DNA of 12,898 nucleotides from CAYXOX01 sp964466745 (GTDB lineage Bacteria > Pseudomonadota > Alphaproteobacteria > Rhodobacterales > Rhodobacteraceae), in NCBI GenBank assembly GCA_964466745.1, contig CAYXOX010000083.1:1-12898 (forward strand), written 5' to 3'. The translations under genes and the position numbers were made by a program. This document shows, piece after piece, positions 6,290 to 12,898 of this stretch. Position 1 is the first letter of the stretch. Each line of letters begins with the position of its first letter. A model generated the notes under the pieces. It searched no databases. It was given only the letters and a program-made list of their open reading frames with translations, and was not told where the DNA came from.

Positions 6290-6982
6290 CTACGAGGCGC
6301 CCGGTTCGTATTCCGTACCGCCAACCAGCCGGAGGGGCGGCCGGCTGCCGTCCTCACGACTGGCGCGCGACACAGGTGCGGGGGCAAAGGTGGCGTGCGG
6401 CTCCGCGAGGCCCATCATCTCCCCATGGCCCGTGGCGGGCTGTGCCCGCGGCAGGCGGTGGGCGACGTGCCCCTCGATGCGGAAGCGCCGGGGTGCCCGG
6501 CCGATCCCGCCTTCCGCATGCAGCGCCCCGAGGGCCCGGGTGATCCCGCCGGTCTCGTCGCGCAGCGGCAGGACGAGCATCCGGGCGCGCAGGGCGGGGC
6601 GGGTGATCCCCCGCTCGGCATCGAGGCCGATGTCGAGGATCATCGGCCCCTCGAAAACGGCCTCGACGGCATCGGCCGCCGCCGGCCGGGCCTCGGGCGT
6701 GAAGAACACGCCGAGCGGCATGCCCCGCACTTCCATCCCCATGAGATCCGTCAGCGCGGAGCCGGCGAGGCGAACCCGTGCCACGCCGGGGGCGAGGCGC
6801 TCCAGCACGAAGGCGCTCGGCAGGCAGTCGCCGAGCCCCGCCGGAAGCACATCGCTCCGGCACGGCAGGCTGTCGCCATGGCGAAGCGCCTGCCAGTAGG
6901 CTTCGAGCCGAGCAAGGTGGGGCGGCAGTGCGCCGAGGGCGCGGCCCGACGCGCCGCCGCCGTCTGCCCGGTGTCTGCTCAT
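6290..6982 (-). CDS. Small PAS-domain protein (PAS_5 type)
   Basis: This predicted soluble protein of 230 residues resembles the PAS_5 (PF07310) group common in Alphaproteobacteria. The signature is LEAYWQALRHGDSLPCRSDVLPAGL (about 26-50), FVLERLAPGVARVRLAGSALTDLMGMEVRGMPL (about 58-90) and the later strand LRARMLVLPLRDETG (131-145). Many relatives end in a short LRLV motif, seen here as PLRLVGG (216-222). There is no kinase, cyclase or helix-turn-helix domain, so it is a stand-alone sensor or adaptor of unknown role. The start at 6982 (MSRHRADGG) is chosen because GGAGGG lies 6 nt upstream; an in-frame ATG at 7021 has no such site. It faces aroG and is divergent from yicC. Confidence 0.82.
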   Translation of the reverse strand: MSRHRADGGGASGRALGALPPHLARLEAYWQALRHGDSLPCRSDVLPAGLGDCLPSAFVLERLAPGVARVRLAGSALTDLMGMEVRGMPLGVFFTPEARPAAADAVEAVFEGPMILDIGLDAERGITRPALRARMLVLPLRDETGGITRALGALHAEGGIGRAPRRFRIEGHVAHRLPRAQPATGHGEMMGLAEPHATFAPAPVSRASREDGSRPPLRLVGGTEYEPGAS

Positions 6983-7267
6983 CGCGAACCCTCCGTCGCC
7001 TCCGCCGGCACCCATCGACATTGTCGGACCTCCATCTCGCGGCCGCCCCGCTCCGCCCGATCGATCCGGCGCGGAGTCTGGGCGGCCATGGTTACTCGCT
7101 CGTTAACAGGCTACGCCGTCCGGGCCGCAGGGGAAGCCGGAATCACCGCGGAGGGTTAACGGCTTGCCCGCGAGGCGGCTTCTCAAGTAGGGTCGGCGCG
7201 CCGGATTGCGTGCTGCCCGTCTTGTTTAACGCCGGCCCGAAACACTCTGATCCCAAAGGAAACGCAG
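6983..7267. other. Divergent intergenic region between the PAS gene and yicC
   Basis: The 285 bases hold no gene I can support. Three TTAAC sites on the plus strand (7103-7107, 7156-7160, 7226-7230) stand out in a GC-rich background. A weak promoter for yicC may be TTGTTT (7222-7227) with TCTGAT (7246-7251), spacer 18 bp. CGACATTGTCG near 7017-7027 is a short palindrome upstream of the PAS gene. Confidence 0.3.
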
Positions 7268-8200
7268 GTGAACCAGACAGCCGACGCCGCCCCCTCCGGC
7301 ACGCCCGGCGCGATGTCCATGACGGCCATCGCGAGCCGCACAGGCGCCGCCGAGGGGTACGGCTGGGCCTGGGAGATGCGGAGCGTGAACGCCCGCGGGC
7401 TCGACCTGCGCCTGCGTGTGCCGGACTGGATCGAGGGGCTGGAGGCCGAGCTGCGCAAGCGGCTCTCTGCCCGGCTCTCGCGCGGAAACGTGACGCTGGG
7501 GCTGCGGATCGCACCGGAGCAGGGCGACAGCGGCCTCGCGCTCAACCCAGATGCGCTGGCCCGCGTGCTCACGTCGCTCCGCGAGGTGACGGCACAGGCC
7601 GAGGCCGCCGGCCTGCCCGTGGCCCCGGTGAGCCCCGCCGAGATCCTCGGCCTGCGCGGCGTGCTCGAAAGCGATGCCGCCCCTTCGGATACCGGCCCGC
7701 TCCGGGCCGCGCTGCTCGTGGATTTCGAAGGCCTGCTGGACGATTTCGTGGCGATGCGCGCGGCCGAGGGGCGGGCGCTGGCCGGCGTGCTCGATGCACA
7801 GGTATCGGAGATCGCGGCGCTCGCGGATGCCGCCCGTGCCCTCGTCGAATCGCGCCGCGAGGCGACCGAGCAGGCGTTCCGCGCGGCGCTGGAACGGGTG
7901 CGCGTACAGGCCGCCGAGGGCATGGACGAGGCCCGCGTCGCCCAAGAGCTGGCTCTCCTCGCCGTCAAGGGCGACATCGCCGAGGAGCTGGACCGCCTGG
8001 ACGCCCATGTCGGTGCGGCCCGCGCCCTGCTGGCGGAGGCGGGGCCGAAGGGGCGAAAGCTCGATTTCCTCACCCAGGAATTCAACCGCGAGGCCAACAC
8101 CCTGTGCTCCAAGGCGGGGCACGCGCCACTCACGGCCATCGGCCTCGAGCTGAAGGCGGTGATCGACAGGTTGCGCGAACAGGTTCAGAACGTGGAGTAA
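7268..8200 (+). CDS. yicC: YicC family endoribonuclease
   Basis: This 310-residue cytoplasmic protein belongs to the widely conserved YicC/YloC family, whose E. coli member has been reported to act as an endoribonuclease on small RNAs. The N-terminal YicC domain shows MSMTAIASRTG and WEMRSVNARGLDLRLRVPDW, then RLSRGNVTLGLRI. The C-terminal DUF1732 domain shows KGDIAEELDRLDAHV and the hallmark GRKLDFLTQEFNREANTLCSKA. The GTG at 7268 is chosen because AAAGGAA lies 7 nt before it. An ATG at 7313 would begin nearer to the usual family start (M-x-x-SMTA) but has no ribosome-binding site, so the first 15 residues are less certain. It leads a tight four-gene block, and the yicC-gmk pairing is common in proteobacteria. 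Confidence 0.94.
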   Translation: MNQTADAAPSGTPGAMSMTAIASRTGAAEGYGWAWEMRSVNARGLDLRLRVPDWIEGLEAELRKRLSARLSRGNVTLGLRIAPEQGDSGLALNPDALARVLTSLREVTAQAEAAGLPVAPVSPAEILGLRGVLESDAAPSDTGPLRAALLVDFEGLLDDFVAMRAAEGRALAGVLDAQVSEIAALADAARALVESRREATEQAFRAALERVRVQAAEGMDEARVAQELALLAVKGDIAEELDRLDAHVGAARALLAEAGPKGRKLDFLTQEFNREANTLCSKAGHAPLTAIGLELKAVIDRLREQVQNVE

Positions 8201-8204
8201 CCCC

Positions 8205-8839
<635 letters not shown>

Positions 8840-8843
<4 letters not shown>

Positions 8844-9361
8844 CGCTCTACGCGCTCGACGATGCATCCCCGCAGATTGCTCCAGGTGCCTGGTGCGCCC
8901 CCGATGCCGCGCTGATCGGCAAGGTGGTGCTGGAGGATCGCGCCTCCGTCTGGTTCGGCTGCGTCCTGCGCGGCGACAACGAGCCGATCACCGTGGGGGA
9001 GGGGAGCAACGTTCAGGAGCTGACCGCGTGCCACACCGACATGGGCTTTCCGCTGACCATCGGGCGGGACTGCACCATCGGGCACCGGGCCATGCTGCAC
9101 GGGTGCACCATCGGCGACGAAAGCCTTATCGGGATGGGCGCCACCATCCTCAACGGCGCGAAGATCGGCCGGAACTGCCTCATCGGGGCCGCGAGCCTGA
9201 TCACCGAGGGCAAGACCATCCCCGACGGCAGCCTCGTGATGGGAAGCCCCGGCAAGGTGGTGCGCGAGCTGACCGCCGAGGAGGTGGAGCGCCTGCGCGC
9301 CTCGGCCCGCGGCTACCAGGCCAATGCCCGCCGCTTCGCGGCCGGTCTGGCGGCGCTTTGA
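8840..9361 (+). CDS. Gamma-class carbonic anhydrase family protein (left-handed beta-helix)
   Basis: This 173-residue protein has hexapeptide repeats typical of a left-handed beta-helix that forms trimers. The three metal-binding histidines of the gamma carbonic anhydrase family are present: His65 (TACHTD), His82 (TIGHRA) and His87 (MLHG). The conserved Arg44-Asp46 (LRGDN) and Gln59 also remain. It lacks the acidic loop of the Methanosarcina Cam enzyme and is closer to the short CamH/YrdA/PaaY group, where activity is often weak or unproven. Carbonic anhydrase activity is therefore possible but not assured. The ATG overlaps the gmk stop by 4 nt, and AGGAA (8830-8834) lies just upstream. Its own TGA overlaps the next start. 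Confidence 0.9.
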
Positions 9362-10542
9362 GCGCGGGCGGTTTCAGGCCCGGCCTCGTGCGCGACGCCG
9401 CCTGGCCGGACGGGGCGGGTGCCGCGCTGGCCACGCCGCTGCAACCCTCGACCGTCTACCGCGCCGCGGGGCCGGCCGCGCTCGATGCGCTCTACGAGCG
9501 GGGCGAGGGCTTCACCTATTCGCGGGAAGGGCATCCCAACGCGGCGGTGCTCGCCGCCAAGATCGACCGGCTCGAGGGCCTTGCGGGCGGCACGGTCACG
9601 TCCTCGGGCATGTCTGCCCTCTCGGCGGTGTTTCTCGCGCTGCTGGACGCGGGCCAGCATGTCGTCGCGGCCGACCAGCTCTACGGGCGCACGCTGCGGC
9701 TCATGCGGCGCGAGCTGCCGCGCCTCGGCGTCGAGGTGAGCCTCGCCGACCCCACCGATACCGCCGCCGTGGGCGCCGCCCTGCGGCCCGACACCCGGCT
9801 GATCGTGATCGAGACGGTCTCCAACCCCACGCTGCGCATCCCCGATCTGCCGGCCATCGCCGCTCTGGCGCGGGAGGCCGGCGCGCTGCTGGTGGTGGAC
9901 AACACCTTTCCCACCCCGCTCGGCATCCGACCGCTGGAGCATGGGGCCGATGTCGTGGTGCATTCGGTCACCAAGCTGCTCTCGGGCCATTCGGACGTGC
10001 TGGCGGGCTATGCCGGCGCGCGGAATGGCGACGTCGGCCGGGCGATCGGCGAGGCGGCCATCACCTGGGGGCTCACCGCGAGCCCCTGGGAGTGCTGGAT
10101 GGCAGAGCGGGGGCTTTTCACCTTCTCCCTGCGCAATGCCCATGCCTGCGCCTCGGCCGCGCGTCTCGCGGATGCGCTCGCCGGGGCGCCGGGCGTTTCG
10201 CGGGTGATCTATCCCGGGCGGGCCGACCATCCCGACCGCGCGCGCGCCGCGCGGCTGCTCGACGGAGGCGGCAACATGGTGAGCTTCGAGCTTGCGGGCG
10301 GCCGCCCCGCGGCGGAGGCCTTCGTTTCCGCTGCGCCCGGGCTCGCGTTCGCGCCCACCCTGGGCGACGTCGCCACCACGCTCTCGCATCCCGCAAGCTC
10401 CTCGCACCGCGAGATCACGGAGGCGGCGCGCCGGGCGATCGGCATCTCGGAGGGGTTCTTTCGGGTTTCCGTTGGCCTCGAACCCGCCGAGGCGCTGGTG
10501 GCGGAGGTCACGGCGGCGCTGGAGTCCGCCGCGAGGGGCTGA
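9358..10542 (+). CDS. PLP-dependent trans-sulfuration enzyme (Cys/Met metabolism family; cystathionine lyase/synthase type)
   Basis: This 394-residue fold-type I PLP enzyme of the cystathionine gamma-synthase/beta-lyase/gamma-lyase family handles sulfur amino acids. Seen features are YSR (54-56, a phosphate contact from the partner subunit), SSGMSAL (82-88), DQLYGRT (106-112), ETVSNPTLRIPD (152-163), Asp181 in DNTFPTP, and the PLP lysine Lys206 in SVTKLLSGHSDV. The Cys typical of methionine gamma-lyase (YGCT) is Arg here, and ASPWECWMAERGL replaces the usual SPF..LLRGL pattern, so its exact reaction is open. The start is inferred: TTG at 9358 overlaps the upstream stop (TTGA), as do its neighbours; a GTG at 9388 is the alternative. 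Neither has a clear ribosome-binding site, which fits coupling to the upstream gene. Confidence 0.88.
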   Translation: MSAGGFRPGLVRDAAWPDGAGAALATPLQPSTVYRAAGPAALDALYERGEGFTYSREGHPNAAVLAAKIDRLEGLAGGTVTSSGMSALSAVFLALLDAGQHVVAADQLYGRTLRLMRRELPRLGVEVSLADPTDTAAVGAALRPDTRLIVIETVSNPTLRIPDLPAIAALAREAGALLVVDNTFPTPLGIRPLEHGADVVVHSVTKLLSGHSDVLAGYAGARNGDVGRAIGEAAITWGLTASPWECWMAERGLFTFSLRNAHACASAARLADALAGAPGVSRVIYPGRADHPDRARAARLLDGGGNMVSFELAGGRPAAEAFVSAAPGLAFAPTLGDVATTLSHPASSSHREITEAARRAIGISEGFFRVSVGLEPAEALVAEVTAALESAARG

Positions 10543-10558
10543 CGCGCGGGGGCGTCAG
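10539..10558. terminator. Shared hairpin spanning both convergent stop codons
   Basis: CTGACGC (10539-10545) pairs with GCGTCAG (10552-10558) around a 6-nt loop. The left arm contains the stop codon of the trans-sulfuration enzyme gene and the right arm the stop codon of the convergent minus-strand gene, which are only 12 bp apart. There is no T-run on either strand, so it may mark 3' ends with help from Rho or from transcript collision. Confidence 0.4.
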
Positions 10559-10938
10559 TCGTCGAGGCCCAGCTCCGTCGGTAACAGGAAATTGAAGTCG
10601 AGCCCGGGCGCCCGTGCGCGCACCTCGCGCAGCACGAGGTCGGGGCGGGGCAGGGGCGAGGTGACCGCGCGATAGCGGCCCTTGAAGCCCAGCCCATGGA
10701 GGCGAACGGCAAGTTCGAGCGCGTCGAACTGCGCGGTCACGAGTGGCGAAAGCACGATGTCGGGCGCCAGCATGCGCAGCATGTGCGTATCCACCTCGGA
10801 GACCTCGGCGTAGTGAACCGCAGGCAATTCCGGAAGCATTCGGCCCGCCGCGCGCCAGCCGGACACGTCGCCCACTATCACCATTACGGGCAGCCCGTTG
10901 GCGGCCTCGCCCACGCAGAACTTGCCAATCTGGGTCAC
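10555..10938 (-). CDS. Conserved-looking small protein resembling a degenerate receiver domain
   Basis: The 127 residues follow a receiver-like order. LPVMVIVGD (16-24) could be the first strand with its acidic residue, then a helix WRAAGRMLPEL. APDIVLSP (58-65) resembles the PDLVLLD strand of response regulators, and FDALELAVRLHGLGFKGRYRAVTSPL (71-96) resembles the following helix and fourth strand. The phosphoacceptor Asp is missing (Pro65 by my alignment) and so is the lysine of strand five, so it would not be phosphorylated in the usual way. The start is GTG at 10938, with GGAGGGG just upstream. I recall similar unannotated proteins in Rhodobacterales. It is transcribed divergently from phoR. 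The coding call is firm; the fold is an inference. Confidence 0.75.
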   Translation of the reverse strand: MTQIGKFCVGEAANGLPVMVIVGDVSGWRAAGRMLPELPAVHYAEVSEVDTHMLRMLAPDIVLSPLVTAQFDALELAVRLHGLGFKGRYRAVTSPLPRPDLVLREVRARAPGLDFNFLLPTELGLDD

Positions 10939-11032
10939 CGTCCCCTCCGCGAGAGGCCGAGACGCGTCGTCAAAAAACTACGTCACACTCATCATGCAAT
11001 TTCTACAGAACGCGACACCAGCCTCGCGTGAG

Positions 11033-11038
11033 TATACT
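11033..11038 (+). promoter_or_regulatory. Possible -10 element for phoR
   Basis: TATACT is a near-consensus -10 in the 218-base divergent gap (10939-11156), but no good -35 lies 16-18 bp upstream, so an activator may be needed or the match may be chance. It would give a leader of about 110 nt. The gap holds no gene that I can support. Confidence 0.3.
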
Positions 11039-11156
11039 AGAGCGCCGACCTGATTCAATCGCCGTGATGCCCACTTAAAAAGGGCGGCACCCGGCGAGCC
11101 CCTTCTTTCCGATCGGGGTCTGGGGCAGGGTGCCCCCGAGGCGAGCGGAGAGGCCC

Positions 11157-12197
11157 ATGCAGAATTCCGAAGCCCTGGCGCTGGTGGCGGCCATGCCGCA
11201 ACCGATGATCCTGGTGGGCGCAGACGAGCGCATCGCCGCCACCAGCCCGCGCGCCGACGAGCTGCTCGGCACCGCCGGGCAGGGGCGGCACTACATCACC
11301 GTGCTGCGCCAGCCGCTGCTTCTCGATGCGGTGGAGGCGACGTTCCGCGACGGGCGCAGGCGGGAAAGCGGCTATGTCGGAAACGAGGCCTCGCGGGAAA
11401 CATCGTGGCGCGTCTATACCGCTCCGGTGCCGCTCGACGCCGGGCGCGGGGTGCTCATCAGCTTCGAGGACATCACGCATCTGGAGGAGGCGGGGCAGAT
11501 GCGGCGCGATTTCGTGGCCAATGTCAGCCACGAACTCCGCACGCCGCTCACGGCGCTGATCGGCTTCATCGAGACGCTGCGCGGCGCGGCGCGGGAAGAC
11601 CCCGCGGCCCGGGAGCGTTTCCTCGAGATCATGGCGCGCGAGGCCGGGCGGATGAACCGGCTGGTGAAGGATCTGCTCTCGCTCTCGCGGCTCGAATCCG
11701 AGGCAAGGCTCCGCCCGACCGAGCGCGTGGACCTCGTGGTGCAGGGCGCGGCGGCGGTGACGGCGATGAAACGCGTGGCCCAGGAAGCCGGGGTGGAGCT
11801 TGCCTACGAACACCCCGATGCGGCGATCTGGGTGCCGGGCGATCCCGACCAGCTGACCCAGGTGATGACGAACCTCATCGAGAACGCGATCAAGTACGGC
11901 GGCTCGGGCGGGCGCGTGCGGGTGCGGCTGAGCATCAACGACCGCGAGCCCGCGCTGCGGGGGCCCGCGGCGCGGATCGACGTGCGGGACTGGGGGGAGG
12001 GGATCGATCCGGTGCACATCGCGCGACTCACCGAGCGATTCTACCGGGTAGACAATCACCGCTCCCGCGAGATGGGCGGCACGGGGCTCGGCCTCGCCAT
12101 CGTCAAGCATATCGTCAACCGTCATCGCGGGCGGTTGCGGATCACCTCCGAGCTGGGCGAGGGCGCGCAGTTCTCGGTGCTGCTGCCCAAGCTCTAG
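11157..12197 (+). CDS. phoR: Phosphate-regulon sensor histidine kinase PhoR
   Basis: This 346-residue histidine kinase is expected to control PhoB in response to phosphate. Domains in order are: an N-terminal PAS-like region (about 5-110: LVAAMPQPMILVGADERI..), a HisKA dimerisation domain with the H-box FVANVSHELRTPLTAL (phosphoacceptor His125), and a HATPase_c domain. The latter has the N-box NLIENAIKY (239-247), G1 box DWGEGI (278-283), F-box RFYRVD (294-299) and G2 box GGTGLGLAIVKH (307-318). No hydrophobic membrane segment is present, unlike E. coli PhoR, so it is probably cytoplasmic or membrane-associated through partners. The ATG at 11157 has GGAGAGG just upstream; a GTG at 11130 would add nine residues. 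The phosphate role rests on domain match plus pstS next door. Confidence 0.9.
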   Translation: MQNSEALALVAAMPQPMILVGADERIAATSPRADELLGTAGQGRHYITVLRQPLLLDAVEATFRDGRRRESGYVGNEASRETSWRVYTAPVPLDAGRGVLISFEDITHLEEAGQMRRDFVANVSHELRTPLTALIGFIETLRGAAREDPAARERFLEIMAREAGRMNRLVKDLLSLSRLESEARLRPTERVDLVVQGAAAVTAMKRVAQEAGVELAYEHPDAAIWVPGDPDQLTQVMTNLIENAIKYGGSGGRVRVRLSINDREPALRGPAARIDVRDWGEGIDPVHIARLTERFYRVDNHRSREMGGTGLGLAIVKHIVNRHRGRLRITSELGEGAQFSVLLPKL

Positions 12198-12268
12198 GCC
12201 GGGCGCTATCCGGCTCATATGCACGGTGTTTTCGCGGCGATGGCCTGCACCGGCGGCGTGGCGCCGCG

Positions 12269-12310
12269 TCGCTGCCTCGCGCCTTTGACGCGCGCGAGGC
12301 AGCGAGTTTT
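12269..12310 (+). terminator. Terminator downstream of phoR
   Basis: A perfect 14-bp stem, TCGCTGCCTCGCGC (12269-12282) with GCGCGAGGCAGCGA (12292-12305), has a 9-nt loop and is followed by GTTTT (12306-12310). The T-run is short but the stem is very stable. It lies 71 nt after the phoR stop and 30 nt before the Pho box, separating phoR transcription from pstS. Confidence 0.75.
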
Positions 12311-12339
12311 GCCAACGGCGTCTTCGGATGCCCGGCCGT

Positions 12340-12368
12340 TTGTCATCAAACTGTTACGTATTCGTCAC
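12340..12368 (+). promoter_or_regulatory. Pho box (PhoB binding site) upstream of pstS
   Basis: Three 7-bp half-sites stand in exact 11-bp phase: TTGTCAT (12340-12346), CTGTTAC (12351-12357) and TCGTCAC (12362-12368), with A/T-rich 4-bp linkers CAAA and GTAT and a trailing AAAA. This matches the PhoB consensus of CTGTCAT-like repeats. A possible -10 is GATAGC near 12388-12393; no separate -35 is needed at PhoB promoters. The site predicts induction of pstS under phosphate limitation. Confidence 0.8.
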
Positions 12369-12450
12369 AAAAGCATTGGCCAACACCGATAGCCCGGCGC
12401 CGAGATCACCTGCGGGTGGTCCTCGCCTGAAGCAAATCTAGGAGCTACCA

Positions 12451-12898
12451 ATGTCTTTCGCCAAAATGAGTGTGTCGGTGCTTGCCCTCACGGCGCTTTC
12501 CGCCACCGCTGCGGCCGCCCGTGACGAAGTTCGTCGCGTCGGTTCCTCCACCGTCTTCCCCTACACGCAGGCCGTTGCCGAGCAGTTCGCCAACAACACC
12601 GGCTTCCCGTCGCCCATCGTCGAATCGACCGGAACCGGCGGCGGCATGCAGATCTTCTGCGGCGGCATCGGCGAGGATTACGCCGACATCACCGGCGCGT
12701 CGCGCCGCATGAAGGCGTCCGAATACCAGCTTTGCATGGACGGTGGCGTGACCGACATCACCGAGGCGCGCATCGGCTCCGACGGCCTGTCCATCGCCAT
12801 CTCGCGCGACAACGACTTCGCCTGGGATCTGTCGCTGGCCGAAGTCTACCTCGCGCTCGCCGCGCAGGTGCCGGTTGACGGCGAATGGGCCGACAACC
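12451..12898 (+). CDS. pstS: Phosphate ABC transporter periplasmic binding protein PstS (5' part; cut by window edge)
   Basis: About 149 residues are present and the frame is open at the right edge. PstS is the periplasmic phosphate-binding component of the high-affinity PstSCAB importer. A signal peptide is visible (MSFAKMSVSVLALTALSATAAAA, cleavage probably near residue 23). The mature start shows the phosphate-binding motif VGSSTVFPYTQ and VESTGTGGGMQIFCGGIG, then DITGASRRM, as in alphaproteobacterial PstS. The ATG at 12451 has a strong AGGAG (12440-12444) 6 nt upstream. It lies behind a Pho box and is separated from phoR by a terminator, so it should be the first gene of its own phosphate-controlled operon. 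Confidence 0.95.
   Translation, partial: MSFAKMSVSVLALTALSATAAAARDEVRRVGSSTVFPYTQAVAEQFANNTGFPSPIVESTGTGGGMQIFCGGIGEDYADITGASRRMKASEYQLCMDGGVTDITEARIGSDGLSIAISRDNDFAWDLSLAEVYLALAAQVPVDGEWADN

Noticed and set aside
10975..11010. Second Pho box upstream of phoR
   Set aside because: Strings such as CGTCACACTCATCATGCA look loosely similar, but half-sites do not fall in 11-bp phase and match the consensus poorly.

Overview
The window is GC-rich (roughly two thirds G+C by eye), with tightly packed genes that overlap or nearly touch. The proteins look alphaproteobacterial, most likely Rhodobacterales/Rhodobacteraceae: a class II DAHP synthase, a YicC-gmk pair, a small PAS_5-type protein, a GlxA-like AraC regulator, and a phoR-pstS order. 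It reads as ordinary chromosome. I saw no transposase, phage gene, CRISPR array, tRNA or rRNA.

Layout from left to right. On the minus strand lie the start of an unrecognised gene (cut by the window edge) and, upstream of it, a periplasmic oligopeptide-type binding protein of the YejA branch. Its promoter sits back to back with a plus-strand promoter that drives a short stretch ending in a strong intrinsic terminator. That stretch is a candidate small RNA or attenuated leader (about 2116-2192). Next come bdhA (3-hydroxybutyrate dehydrogenase, plus) and, convergent to it, a GlxA/CdhR-type AraC regulator (minus). A well-formed sigma70 promoter then precedes aroG (class II DAHP synthase, plus), which converges on a PAS_5-type protein (minus).

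From 7268 to 10542 is a compact plus-strand block: yicC, gmk, a gamma-class carbonic anhydrase homologue and a PLP-dependent trans-sulfuration enzyme. The gaps are +4 nt, then two 4-nt overlaps, so these genes are probably co-transcribed and translationally coupled. The last gene converges on a 127-residue protein that looks like a degenerate response-regulator receiver domain. A hairpin contains both of their stop codons.

The right end is the start of the phosphate regulon. It holds phoR (a PAS histidine kinase with no visible membrane segment), a terminator hairpin, three Pho-box half-sites in exact 11-bp phase, and the 5' part of pstS. In related genomes the Pst genes usually continue downstream.

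No new multi-gene system is evident. The observations most worth a second look are the candidate small RNA between yejA and bdhA and the receiver-like protein beside phoR. Family calls come from recognising motifs by eye; no database search was run.
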